Source: an uncultured Pelagibacteraceae bacterium
Lineage (GTDB): Bacteria > Pseudomonadota > Alphaproteobacteria > Pelagibacterales > Pelagibacteraceae
DNA length: 64,000 nt
Assembly: GCA_902601315.1 (NCBI GenBank)
Contig: CACKMS010000001.1
Span: 88,517 to 152,516 of the forward strand
Reading direction: 5' to 3'
The notes under the pieces were generated by a model. It was not told the DNA's origin and made no database searches. It worked only from the letters and a program-made list of their open reading frames with translations. A program made the position numbers and the translations under genes. Shown piece after piece: positions 18,871 through 28,762 of this stretch; the first letter of the stretch is position 1; each line of letters starts with the position of its first letter.

Positions 18871-19646
18871 TGAAAAATAAAGATAAATTTATAATTGCAA
18901 AAAAAAATTATTCCTCAAGACTAATTGTTGGTACAGGAAAATATAAATCTATGACGGAGTGCGCTAAAGCAATAAAAATCTCAGGCGCAGATATTGTAAC
19001 GGTTGCAGTAAGAAGAGTTAATATATCAGATAAAAACAAACCTTTGCTGATGGATTATATAAATCCAAAAAAAATTACTTATCTTCCAAATACTGCAGGA
19101 TGTTTTAGTTCAGATGAGGCTTTAAGAACACTTAGGTTGGCAAGGGAAATCGGAGGATGGAAATTAGTAAAACTTGAAGTTTTAGGAGATAAAAAAACAT
19201 TATTTCCAGATGCAATTGAAACACTCAAATCTACTGAAGTTTTAACAAAAGAAGGGTTTAAAGTTATGGTTTATTGTAATGACGATCCTTTGATGGCAAA
19301 AAGGTTAGAAAATGCTGGAGCATGTGCAATAATGCCTTTAGCTGCACCAATAGGCTCAGGCTTGGGTATTCAAAATAAAATTAATTTAAAAATAATCAGA
19401 AATCAAACAAAGCTTCCAGTTATTGTTGATGCAGGTATAGGGCAAGCATCTGATGCAACTCAGGCAATGGAATTAGGTTGTGATGGCGTATTAATTAATA
19501 CAGCAATAGCTAAAGCTAAGAGACCTTATGAGATGGCTGAAGCAATGAAATATGCAGTAATTTCTGGAAGAAAATCATTTCTATCAGGAAGAATTGATCC
19601 AAATTTATTTGGTTCTGCGTCAACAACAAATAATGGTATTATTTAA
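18870..19646 (+). CDS. thiG: Thiazole synthase
   Basis: Condenses DXP, dehydroglycine and ThiS thiocarboxylate into the thiamine thiazole. The 258-aa TIM barrel shows SRLIVGTGKYKS, the Schiff-base lysine region VKLEVLGDKKTLFPD, MPLAAPIGSGLGI, PVIVDAGIGQASDATQAMELG and GVLINTAIAKA. No thiO, thiH or thiC lies nearby. It overlaps the rne stop by 8 bp, convergently. Confidence 0.96.
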   Translation: MKNKDKFIIAKKNYSSRLIVGTGKYKSMTECAKAIKISGADIVTVAVRRVNISDKNKPLLMDYINPKKITYLPNTAGCFSSDEALRTLRLAREIGGWKLVKLEVLGDKKTLFPDAIETLKSTEVLTKEGFKVMVYCNDDPLMAKRLENAGACAIMPLAAPIGSGLGIQNKINLKIIRNQTKLPVIVDAGIGQASDATQAMELGCDGVLINTAIAKAKRPYEMAEAMKYAVISGRKSFLSGRIDPNLFGSASTTNNGII

Positions 19647-21402
19647 TTTTCTTCTTAACAAACTTTCTTTTTTTAAATTTTCTTTTTTTAAATGGTTTTT
19701 GAATATTAGAGTTAGAATTTTCTTCTGTAATAATAAATTTCTGCAAACTTTCAATTTTTTCGATTTTATCTAATATTTTTCCCGATTTAGACTTAAACTC
19801 TATTAAGTATTCGGTTAAATTTAATTCTTCGGAATGTGTAATATTTATTTTAATTTTATTTTTTTTTTCGAAATAATTTAAATCCTCAAGAAATTGATGT
19901 TCTATAAAATCTGAAATTTTATTATTTATTTTTAAATCAATAATTTTAGAATTATTTTCTAGAGATTTTATTTCGATCAATTTAATAATTTTTTGTGCAA
20001 AAGTTTCATTTGTTAGGTTAATTGACCATTTTATATTGCTTTCTCTAAGTCTCTGTCTTGACATTTCTAAAAGTCCAAAATTACTTATTCTACCAATTTG
20101 AATTCTAGCTCTATCATTTCTACATTTTTCTTTTAACCTTCTTTCAACTTGTCTTCTATTTCCAAAATTTAACATATCAATAAAATCAATAATTATTAAT
20201 CCAGACAGATCTCTTATTTTAATTTGTCTTGCTATTTCCTCTGCAGCCTCTAAATTTGTGTCTAAAGCTGTGCTTTCAACATTTTTTTGTTTTATTGATT
20301 TTCCAGAATTAATATCTATAGAAACTAAAGCTTCAGTAGGATTTATTACTAAATAACCACCAGAACTAAGCTTTACCTCTGTCTTAAAGATTTCAAAAAG
20401 TTTTTTTTCGATATTTTCTTTAAAAAATAATGGTATTTTATCTCTGTACTTTTTAACTTTTTTTAATTGTTTTGGCATCATAAGCTTCATGTAATTTTTT
20501 GCTTTTTGATAGCCTTCGTTACCCTCTACAATGATATTTTGAGTATCATCGTCGTACATATCTCGAATACTTCTTTTAATAATATCACTTTCTTGATGGA
20601 TAAGAGATGGAGCCATGGAATTCATTGCATTACTCTTAATAGAGTCCCAAACTGTAATTAAATTTTTTAGATCTCCATCAATTTCATTTTTTGTTTTATT
20701 TGATCCCGCTGTTCTTACAATTATTCCCATCGCATTTGGGATTTCAATTTCATTTAAAATATTTCGAATTTTTTTCCTATCCCCAGGATTAAATATTTTT
20801 CTTGAAATACCACCACCCTTGGCCGTGTTAGGCATAAGGACAATATATTTTCCTGCAATAGATATGAATGTGCTTAGCGCAGCTCCTTTCAAACCTCTTT
20901 CATCTTTTAAAACTTGTACTAAAATAACTTGATTAGGTTTTATAACTTCTTGAATTTTATACCTTTTTGAGGGAAATCTTTTTTGTATTTTTTCATCTTT
21001 TTTTTCTTCTACATCTTCATCTTTTTTTTCAACTGGATCTTCAATTTTAATTTCTTCTTCTCCATCTAAAATTTTATTTTCTATATTTTCGCTTTCTTTA
21101 GATAATTCTTCTCTAACTTTTTCTTCTTCCTCTTTTATTTTTTCTAGATCGCTTTGAGGTATTTGATAGTAATCCGATTGAATATCATTGAATGATAAAA
21201 ATCCGTGTCTTTCTCTTCCAAAATCAACAAAAGCAGCCTGTAGAGACGGTTCGATACGGCTTACTTTTCCAAGATAAATATTATTTTTTATTAATGTATT
21301 GTTGATACTTTCATATTCATAATCTTCAATATGATTTTCATTTTTAAGCACAACCCTTGTTTCATTTGGATGCGATGCATCAATATATAAATTTTTTGAC
21401 AT
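19639..21402 (-). CDS. rne: Ribonuclease E/G family endoribonuclease lacking the Zn-link cysteines
   Basis: Single-strand-specific endonuclease for mRNA decay and rRNA processing. The 587-aa protein starts with the alphaproteobacterial RNase E N-terminus (LYIDASHPNETRVV). It has an S1 domain (NIYLGKVSRIEPSLQAAFVDFG) interrupted by an acidic insertion at about 80-140. The DNase I-like catalytic part keeps the two metal aspartates in ALVSIDINSG and LIIIDFIDM. After LLEMSRQRLR the usual C-P-x-C Zn-link is missing; the only cysteine is in KEKCRND. The tail is short and basic (KKRKFKKRKFVKKKIK), with no long scaffold region. Confidence 0.92.
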   Translation of the reverse strand: MSKNLYIDASHPNETRVVLKNENHIEDYEYESINNTLIKNNIYLGKVSRIEPSLQAAFVDFGRERHGFLSFNDIQSDYYQIPQSDLEKIKEEEEKVREELSKESENIENKILDGEEEIKIEDPVEKKDEDVEEKKDEKIQKRFPSKRYKIQEVIKPNQVILVQVLKDERGLKGAALSTFISIAGKYIVLMPNTAKGGGISRKIFNPGDRKKIRNILNEIEIPNAMGIIVRTAGSNKTKNEIDGDLKNLITVWDSIKSNAMNSMAPSLIHQESDIIKRSIRDMYDDDTQNIIVEGNEGYQKAKNYMKLMMPKQLKKVKKYRDKIPLFFKENIEKKLFEIFKTEVKLSSGGYLVINPTEALVSIDINSGKSIKQKNVESTALDTNLEAAEEIARQIKIRDLSGLIIIDFIDMLNFGNRRQVERRLKEKCRNDRARIQIGRISNFGLLEMSRQRLRESNIKWSINLTNETFAQKIIKLIEIKSLENNSKIIDLKINNKISDFIEHQFLEDLNYFEKKNKIKINITHSEELNLTEYLIEFKSKSGKILDKIEKIESLQKFIITEENSNSNIQKPFKKRKFKKRKFVKKKIK

Positions 21403-21483
21403 AAATTTTGATTATTTTTCATTTGTTTATTTTTAAATTCGGTGCCACAACAATACCAAATTCACCATCTAAATTAAACATAA

Positions 21484-23823
21484 ATGAGTTCTATAATAAA
21501 AAAAGTTGCATCCTTTTCAGTATTGATAATGTTGGTAACTTTGATTGGTATAATTTCAATTTTATGGATTTATTCTAATAAGCTGCCAGACTACAAATTC
21601 TTGAAAAATTACAAACCTCCGGTATCTAGCAAATTATATTCAGGTAATGGGGTATTGGTTAGCGACTTTTCTTCTGAGAAGAGAATATTTGTGCCGTTTG
21701 AGGCTATACCAAATGTTGTAATCAATTCCTTCTTGTCTGCCGAAGATAAAAATTTTTTTTACCATCCAGGGGTAGATGCAAAAGGAATTGTAAGAGCTAT
21801 CAAGAATAATATCAAAAATGCCTTAAAATCAAAAAGGTTGGAAGGAGCTTCAACTATAACTCAACAGGTTGCTAAAAATTTTTTATTATCAAATGAAGTA
21901 AGTTTTGATAGAAAAATCAAAGAAGCGATTTTAGCTTTCCGAATCGAAAGAGCTTTAAGTAAAGAGAGAATTTTAGAGCTTTATTTAAATCAAATATATT
22001 TAGGCGAAGGAAGTTATGGAATAGCTTCAGCGAGTTTGAGATATTTTGATAAATCAATTAGTGAATTAAATTATTCAGAGGCAGCTTTACTAGCAGCATT
22101 ACCAAAGGCTCCGAGCAGATATAATCCATATAAAAACACAAAACTAGCTAAATACAGAAGGGATCTCGTTTTAAAAAATCTTTATGAAAATCAATACATA
22201 GATCAAAATTTATTAAATAAATTAATTAATACTGATATTAAACTAAGTAAAAGACAAAGAATATATTTAGAAGACTCTAGATATTATGTTGAAGATGTGA
22301 GAAAAAATGTAATTGATACATATGGTTTTGATAAAGTTTATAAACAAGGTTTTAATATTAAAACTCCAATTGATTTAAATTTACAAAATATAGCATCATC
22401 AGCATTAAGAAAAGGTTTAGAACAATATGATAGAAGAAGAGGTTGGAGAGGTTCTTTAATAAATAAAAAAATAAGCAAAAATTGGAATAAAAATTTAGAT
22501 AAGTTCAAATTAGAAAAATCTTTAGGGTGGGAAATATCAATTATAAAAAAAATAAATAAATTTGAAGCAAATATAGAAACTGAAAATAATATAAAAGGCA
22601 AAATTAAATTTGAAAACTTAAATTGGACAAGAAAAAATATAGATGAGTTGTTTAAAGTTGGAGATTTAGTTTATGTAAAAAAAATTAATCAGGAAGACTA
22701 TGAATTAAAACAATTACCTGCTGTTAATGGTGGAATAGTTGTAATGGATCCATTTACTGGAAGAGTTTTGGCAATGGCGGGAGGATTCAGTTTTAATAAA
22801 AGTGAATATAACAGAGTTACACAAGCTAAGAGACAACCTGGTTCAGCATTTAAGCCATTTATATATGCATTAGCTCTAGAAAATAATTTTACCCCTTCTA
22901 CATTAGTTTTAGATGCCCCAATCGTTCTTGAACAAGGGAGTGATTTAAAGATGTGGAAACCTGAAAACTATGGAAAAAAGTTTTATGGCCCCTCAACATT
23001 AAGAACAGGTGTTGAAAAATCACGAAATTTAATGACAGTAAGAATTGCTCAAGAAATTGGATTAAAGAAAATCACAAATTTTTCAAAAAAACTTAAAATT
23101 TATGAAAGACCTGAGGAATTGATGTCAATTTCATTGGGATCCGCTGAAACTACTTTGCTAAAGATGACAAGCGCTTACTCGTCATTTGTAAATGGTGGAA
23201 AGTTAGTTGAACCAATATTTATAGATAGAATCCAAGATAGTGAGGGAAAAACAATTTTTAAAAATCAGCTAAGATTTTGTAAAGATTGTGACTTAATTTC
23301 ATACACAAGTGTAAATCTTCCTCAAATAGAAAACAATTATAAGCAAATTTTTTCACCTCAAACAGCTTATCAAATGACATCTATTTTAGAAGGAGTTATC
23401 CAAAGAGGAACTGGAAAAAAATTAAAAGATCTTAATTTACAATTAGCAGGGAAAACGGGAACTACTAACAAAAATACCGATGCATGGTTTATTGGTTTCA
23501 CTTCAAATTTAGTAATTGGAGTTTATGTAGGTTTTGATAATCCAAGAACCTTAGGGAAATTTGAAACAGGATCAAAAACTGCTCTACCCATCTTCAAAGA
23601 ATTTGTTAAAAACTCAGTGAATAATCATGAAGCAAGACCATTCAAAGTGGCAAAAGGAATTAAAATGATGGTCGTAGATGCATCTACAGGTAAAAAAGCT
23701 GACAGTAATTCTAAAAGTACTATTATTGAGTCTTTTAAAGAGGAAAAAATTGCAAATAATAATAAATTTGATATTGATAATATTAGCGAAGTATCAAACA
23801 CAAATATATTAATGTTTTATTAA
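21484..23823 (+). CDS. mrcA: Bifunctional penicillin-binding protein 1A
   Basis: Polymerises and cross-links peptidoglycan in the periplasm. The 779-aa class A PBP has an N-terminal membrane anchor (about 10-30) and a glycosyltransferase domain with SAEDKNFFYHPGVD and EGASTITQQVAKNFLL. A transpeptidase domain carries RQPGSAFKPF (active Ser near residue 454), EKSRNLMT and AGKTGTT. It is divergent from rne with an 81-bp gap. prfB follows after one base, a conserved alphaproteobacterial link. Confidence 0.96.
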   Translation: MSSIIKKVASFSVLIMLVTLIGIISILWIYSNKLPDYKFLKNYKPPVSSKLYSGNGVLVSDFSSEKRIFVPFEAIPNVVINSFLSAEDKNFFYHPGVDAKGIVRAIKNNIKNALKSKRLEGASTITQQVAKNFLLSNEVSFDRKIKEAILAFRIERALSKERILELYLNQIYLGEGSYGIASASLRYFDKSISELNYSEAALLAALPKAPSRYNPYKNTKLAKYRRDLVLKNLYENQYIDQNLLNKLINTDIKLSKRQRIYLEDSRYYVEDVRKNVIDTYGFDKVYKQGFNIKTPIDLNLQNIASSALRKGLEQYDRRRGWRGSLINKKISKNWNKNLDKFKLEKSLGWEISIIKKINKFEANIETENNIKGKIKFENLNWTRKNIDELFKVGDLVYVKKINQEDYELKQLPAVNGGIVVMDPFTGRVLAMAGGFSFNKSEYNRVTQAKRQPGSAFKPFIYALALENNFTPSTLVLDAPIVLEQGSDLKMWKPENYGKKFYGPSTLRTGVEKSRNLMTVRIAQEIGLKKITNFSKKLKIYERPEELMSISLGSAETTLLKMTSAYSSFVNGGKLVEPIFIDRIQDSEGKTIFKNQLRFCKDCDLISYTSVNLPQIENNYKQIFSPQTAYQMTSILEGVIQRGTGKKLKDLNLQLAGKTGTTNKNTDAWFIGFTSNLVIGVYVGFDNPRTLGKFETGSKTALPIFKEFVKNSVNNHEARPFKVAKGIKMMVVDASTGKKADSNSKSTIIESFKEEKIANNNKFDIDNISEVSNTNILMFY

Positions 23824-23824
23824 A

Positions 23825-24923
23825 ATGGAATTAGAAACAAGTAATTTAATTAAAGAGATAAACAAAATTATACTAAAAATTAAGGAGTTTCTTTGAAAAA
23901 AATAAACTTAATTCTAAACTTGATGAATTAAATAATAAAATTGAGAGCCAAAACTTCTGGCAAGATAGAAAATCATCAGAAAAAATTTTAAAAGAAAAAA
24001 AGAATTTAGAGCTTTTAGTTGGATCATTTAGTAATTTTGAAAATGAATTTAAAGACATAGTAGAAATTTTAGATCTGGCTATATCTGAAAGCGACAAATC
24101 ATTACAAGATGAAAGTTTCGATAAATTGCATATTTTAAAATCTGGACTCAAAAAATTAGAGATAAAATGTTTTTTATCTAACGATAGTGATAATCTTGAT
24201 AGTTACCTAGAATTTCATGCTGGTGCAGGTGGAACAGAAAGTCAAGATTGGGCTGAAATGCTTAGAAGAATGTACATGAAATGGGCATCAAACAAGGGAT
24301 ATTCTGTCGAACTTATTAGTGAGCACAGAGGTGATGAAGCAGGAATTAAATCATCTACGATAAAAATATCAGGTGATTATATTTATGGTTATCTTAAATC
24401 AGAGTCAGGTATTCATCGATTGGTGAGAATTTCTCCATTTGACTCAGGGGCACGAAGACACACGAGTTTTGCTAGTGTTTGGATTTATCCAGTGGTGGAC
24501 GATAAAATAGAAATTGAGATTAATGAAAAAGATTTAAGAATAGACACTTATAGATCAAGTGGCGCCGGTGGACAGCACGTAAATACAACTGACAGCGCTG
24601 TAAGAATTACACATATTCCAACTAAAATAGTTGTACAATGTCAGAATGAGAGATCACAACATAAAAATAAAGAAACATGCATGAATATGCTTAGAGCCAG
24701 GCTTTATGAACATGAGCTTCAAAAAAGAGAAAAACAAAACGAAAACGTAGAAAGTTCAAAATCAGATATTGGATGGGGACATCAAATTAGATCTTATGTA
24801 CTACACCCATATCAAATGGTTAAAGATAATAGAACTAATTTTGAAAGCTCTAATCCTGAAAAAATACTTGATGGCGAAATTGATAATTTTCTTGAGAGCT
24901 CATTGTATAAAATAAATGCGTAA
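23825..24923 (+). CDS. prfB: Peptide chain release factor 2, expressed by programmed +1 frameshift
   Basis: Terminates translation at UGA and UAA. The track gives only the second part. Reading from the ATG at 23825 gives 23 codons (MELETSNLIKEINKIILKIK...), ending CTT TGA at 23891-23896. A +1 shift there continues as EKNKLNSKLDELNN and joins the long ORF, giving 365 aa, the E. coli length. The main part has the UGA-reading SPF motif (RISPFDSGARR) and the GGQ loop (GAGGQHVNTTDS). A serine occupies the position equivalent to E. coli residue 246. The gene starts one base after mrcA. Confidence 0.95.
23882..23896 (+). promoter_or_regulatory. Programmed +1 frameshift site of prfB
   Basis: The sequence AAGGAG-TTT-CTT-TGA-A holds all parts of the known RF2 autoregulatory site. 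It has an internal Shine-Dalgarno-like AAGGAG three bases before the slippery CTT, then the in-frame UGA stop. In the family, low RF2 makes the ribosome pause at UGA and slip +1. High RF2 terminates there and yields a 23-residue peptide. Confidence 0.93.
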
Positions 24924-27498
24924 ATACTTAGTTATATTGTCAATTACCATAATATTTTTATTTGTAGCAATTATTACTTATTTAAACTTTTTTGGCATCA
25001 AAACAGATAAATTTAACAAATTAATTTATTCAAAAATAAGTGAAATAAACCCAAAATTATCCTCAGAAATTAATGATGTATTTATAAAATTAGATATCAA
25101 AGAACAGACAATAAAGCTTGAGACTTCAAACGTTAAATTACAAATCGCGGAAGAATATCTGTTTTTAGATAAAATTATTTCAAAATTGAGCATATCAAAT
25201 TTGTTAAATAATAGATCAGTTCAGAATTTAGAAATTTTACTAAAAGAAGATGAAATATCAAATTTAAAAAATTTCATTTCGGAGTATAATTATAATTTTT
25301 CAAGAGAATTAATTTTAAATCAAATTAAAAAAGGTAAGATTAAAGCCTCAATTTTTTTAGATTTTCAGAATAAAAGCAAAAATTTTGATTATAGTATTTT
25401 AGGAAAGGTAACAAATGCACAAATAAACCTTTTAAACAAAGGTGAATTAGAGAAAATTTCTTTTAATTTTATATCAGATCAAAAACAGCATTTCATAAAT
25501 AATTTGCAATTTATTTATGAAGATATTGATTTTAATTCAGAAGCTATATCAGTCAAAAAAAGTGATAATAGTTTTATAATTAATGGCGATATATCAAATA
25601 AAAAACAGAGTTTTGACATAAAAAAATTACAAAAAAATTTAGATTATAGTTTTGATTTTGTTGAAAACTCTAAAGTAAAGCTTTCATCAAATAACAAGTT
25701 TTCATTCAGTCTAATTAATAAAAAAAAAATTGATAAATTTGAATTAAAATCAAAAATAGATTTTGATGAAATAAAATTTAATAAAAATTTTAATTTACCA
25801 ATCAATATTAACAACGGTGAATTAAAAATTGATTATAAAAATCACACGCTTGATTTAAATATTAATTCAAAATTTTATTTTCAAAGTGGTAAAAAGAAAC
25901 AACCAAATTTTGGAGATGCTAAATTTTTAATTTCAAAAAAAAGAAATGAAAATGTAAAAATTAAAGGAAATTTCTCTAATACAGGAAATAAAATAAACTC
26001 AGATCAAATTAAAGAAATACTTAATGTTGATAGCAAATTAATATCTAGTCAGGATTTACAATTTGACTCAAATAACTTAATTGAATTTGAATTAAATAAA
26101 AAAAATAAGATTGAAAAATACAAATTAAATTCAAATTTAAAAATTAGTAAATTAGAGATCTCACATGAAGATAGCAATTTAAGGAAGTTTTTGCCTGAAT
26201 ATAAAGATATTATATATTTTAAAGATAATTTTATTGAAATAAATATAAATAAAAGAATTAAAGATATAAAATTAAAAGGGTTATATTCATTAGATAATAA
26301 CTTATCAGACAGTTTTAAAATTATTTTAATTCAAAACTCAGAAATTTTGGATTTTGATGCTAATATTAATTTAAACAACCTCTTTTTAAATTTTAAATCA
26401 TTAGATTATAAAAAAAATAAAAAAATTAGCTCTAATTTAATCATAAAAGGTCGATATAACGATGATTTAAGATTAAACCAAATTAAATATAAAGAAAATT
26501 TAAATACTATTCAGGCAAGTAATTTAATATTATCAAAAAAATATAAAATTAAAAATATCGATTCTGTAATTTTGAATTATGAGAATTTAAATCAAAAATT
26601 AAATAATATTAAATTTCAAAAAAAAAATAATAATCGATATAAGCTTTCAGGTAGTGAGTTTGACGCTCAATTACTCATTTCAAATTATTTAAAGGGAAAA
26701 AGCACCAATAACATTTTTGAAAGATTTGAAAATATAAACTCAAACATATCAGTTCAACTTAATAATATATTTATAGATAAAAACAGTAAAATGACCAACT
26801 TAGTCGGTGAGATTTCATTAAAAAAAAATAAGGTTATTTCAGCAGAAATTAGCTCTAAAATTAACAATAAAAATGATTTTTCAGTATCTATAAAAACTAA
26901 TTCTAGAGATGAAAAAGTTACTAATTTGTTTATTGAAGAGCCTGAACCATTTATAAAAAACTATAAGTTTATTAAAGGTTTCACTGAAGGTAAGCTTTCT
27001 TATGGGTCAATAGAAAAAAATAATGAAACAAAAGCAAATCTAAAAATATATGATTTTAAAGTTCAAGACGTTCCTGTTCTAGCAAAATTACTTACACTTG
27101 CGTCCCTTCAGGGTATTGCAGATCTTCTTACAGGAGAGGGTATTCGATTTAATGAATTTGAAATGGATTATCAATCAAAACAGTCACTTACTAACATAAA
27201 TGAAATGTATGCCATTGGACCAGCCATTTCTATTTTAATGGAGGGTTATATTGAGAGAAATAAACTAACAAGTCTAAGAGGTACTCTGGTGCCAGCTACC
27301 ACAATAAATAAAACAATATCAAAAATCCCCTTATTAGGAGATATTTTGGTAGGGAAAAAGGTTGGGGAAGGAGTTTTTGGCGTAAGCTTTAAAATCAAAG
27401 GTCCACCAAAAGATCTAAAAACTTCTGTAAATCCAATTAAAACTCTTACACCAAGATTTATAACTAGAACTTTAGAAAAATTAAAAAAAATTAAATAA
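24916..27498 (+). CDS. Large AsmA-like (YhdP/TamB-type) envelope protein
   Basis: Probable inner-membrane-anchored periplasmic protein of the AsmA-like superfamily, whose members bridge membranes and move phospholipids. The 860-aa protein has one N-terminal helix (YLVILSITIIFLFVAIITYL) and a long Lys/Asn/Ile-rich beta region. The C-terminal AsmA-like domain shows VPVLAKLLTLASLQGIADLLTGEG and TLVPATTINKTISKIPLLGDIL. The family is clear from this C-terminal block, but the exact role is not known. Its start overlaps prfB by 8 bp and its stop overlaps tyrS by 8 bp. Confidence 0.75.
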   Translation: MRKYLVILSITIIFLFVAIITYLNFFGIKTDKFNKLIYSKISEINPKLSSEINDVFIKLDIKEQTIKLETSNVKLQIAEEYLFLDKIISKLSISNLLNNRSVQNLEILLKEDEISNLKNFISEYNYNFSRELILNQIKKGKIKASIFLDFQNKSKNFDYSILGKVTNAQINLLNKGELEKISFNFISDQKQHFINNLQFIYEDIDFNSEAISVKKSDNSFIINGDISNKKQSFDIKKLQKNLDYSFDFVENSKVKLSSNNKFSFSLINKKKIDKFELKSKIDFDEIKFNKNFNLPININNGELKIDYKNHTLDLNINSKFYFQSGKKKQPNFGDAKFLISKKRNENVKIKGNFSNTGNKINSDQIKEILNVDSKLISSQDLQFDSNNLIEFELNKKNKIEKYKLNSNLKISKLEISHEDSNLRKFLPEYKDIIYFKDNFIEININKRIKDIKLKGLYSLDNNLSDSFKIILIQNSEILDFDANINLNNLFLNFKSLDYKKNKKISSNLIIKGRYNDDLRLNQIKYKENLNTIQASNLILSKKYKIKNIDSVILNYENLNQKLNNIKFQKKNNNRYKLSGSEFDAQLLISNYLKGKSTNNIFERFENINSNISVQLNNIFIDKNSKMTNLVGEISLKKNKVISAEISSKINNKNDFSVSIKTNSRDEKVTNLFIEEPEPFIKNYKFIKGFTEGKLSYGSIEKNNETKANLKIYDFKVQDVPVLAKLLTLASLQGIADLLTGEGIRFNEFEMDYQSKQSLTNINEMYAIGPAISILMEGYIERNKLTSLRGTLVPATTINKTISKIPLLGDILVGKKVGEGVFGVSFKIKGPPKDLKTSVNPIKTLTPRFITRTLEKLKKIK

Positions 27499-28714
27499 TA
27501 ATTTTAAAATGCTTTTTTTTTCCAACTGAAAGTTTAATAAAACCTTTATTTTCAAACATTTTTTTACTTATTAATATTTTTCCATCTTTAATTTTCTCAT
27601 TATCAATTTTAATTCCATTATTTTGAATTAATCTTCTTATTTCACTTTTTGATAACTCGTTATTTGTATGTTCTATCAAACTAATTATATCCTTTCCTAT
27701 TAAATCACTTCCAATTTTAATACTAGGTAAATTTTCTCCAGTTGAGTTTTCTTTAAAAGTAGATTTTGCTAATTCTTCAACTTTTATTGTTTCAATTTCT
27801 CCATGTAACATCGTTGTAGTTTCATTAGCTAATAAAATTTTCAAATCATTAATATTTTCATTTTTGATATCTTCTATTTTTTCTAAAGATAAATCTGTGA
27901 ACATTTTCAGAAAATTGATAACGTCCCGATCATCTGTATTTCTCCAAAATTGCCAATAATCATAGATAGATAGTAGATTTTTATCTAACCATACTGCTCC
28001 ACTTTCAGTCTTTCCCATTTTGGCTCCTGAGGCCAGAGTTATAAGAGGGGTTGTCAATCCAAAAACTTCTTTTGATGAATATCTTTTGATTAAATCAACA
28101 CCATTAACAATGTTTCCCCATTGATCTGATCCTCCAATTTGAAGAAGACAATTGTATTTTTTATTCAATTCAAGAAAGTCATATGCTTGAAGTATCATGT
28201 AATTAAATTCCATATAACTTAAAGACTGTTCTCTGTCTAAACGAAGCTTTACACTATCGAAACTTAACATTTTATTGATTGTAAAATGTTTCCCTATATC
28301 TCTTAGAAAAGAAATAAAGTTTAACTCTTTTAACCAAGAATAATTATTTACAAATATAGGAGACGTCTCCTTATTTTCAGTATTAAGATATTTTTTTAAA
28401 ATAAGCTCAATACTTTTAATATTTTTTTCAATCTCACTTTCATCTAAAATTTTTCTTGTTTTATCTTTTCCTGATGGGTCTCCTATCCTAGTTGTTCCTC
28501 CACCTAGCAAAACTATTGGCTGGTGTCCATGCTTTTGCAATTTCCTTAAACACATGATTTGTAACAAACTACCCACATGCAGACTTTGAGCAGTACAATC
28601 AAATCCTATATATCCTTTGATACTTTCTTTATTTAATAGATTTGAAAGTTCTACTTCATCTGTGCACTGATAGAAAAAGCCTCTGTCTTTAAATTCTCTT
28701 ATAAAATCATTCAT
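27491..28714 (-). CDS. tyrS: Tyrosyl-tRNA synthetase
   Basis: Class I synthetase charging tRNA-Tyr. The 407-aa protein has GYIGFDCTAQSLHVGSL with the HIGH-equivalent HVGS and the Tyr/ATP-binding GGGTTRIGDPSGKD. The KMSKS-equivalent is KMGKTESGAVWL, and a C-terminal S4-like RNA-binding domain follows. Nothing is missing. It is divergent from anmK with a 48-bp gap. Confidence 0.97.
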   Translation of the reverse strand: MNDFIREFKDRGFFYQCTDEVELSNLLNKESIKGYIGFDCTAQSLHVGSLLQIMCLRKLQKHGHQPIVLLGGGTTRIGDPSGKDKTRKILDESEIEKNIKSIELILKKYLNTENKETSPIFVNNYSWLKELNFISFLRDIGKHFTINKMLSFDSVKLRLDREQSLSYMEFNYMILQAYDFLELNKKYNCLLQIGGSDQWGNIVNGVDLIKRYSSKEVFGLTTPLITLASGAKMGKTESGAVWLDKNLLSIYDYWQFWRNTDDRDVINFLKMFTDLSLEKIEDIKNENINDLKILLANETTTMLHGEIETIKVEELAKSTFKENSTGENLPSIKIGSDLIGKDIISLIEHTNNELSKSEIRRLIQNNGIKIDNEKIKDGKILISKKMFENKGFIKLSVGKKKHFKIII

Positions 28715-28762
28715 AATTTAGTATTTTCAATATACATATTTATTTAAAAATAATAATCAATA

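Noticed and set aside
23825-24125. A stop codon early in prfB that could make it a pseudogene
   Set aside because: The stop is the TGA of the known +1 frameshift site with its internal Shine-Dalgarno, and the +1 frame continues without breaks to a full-length RF2.
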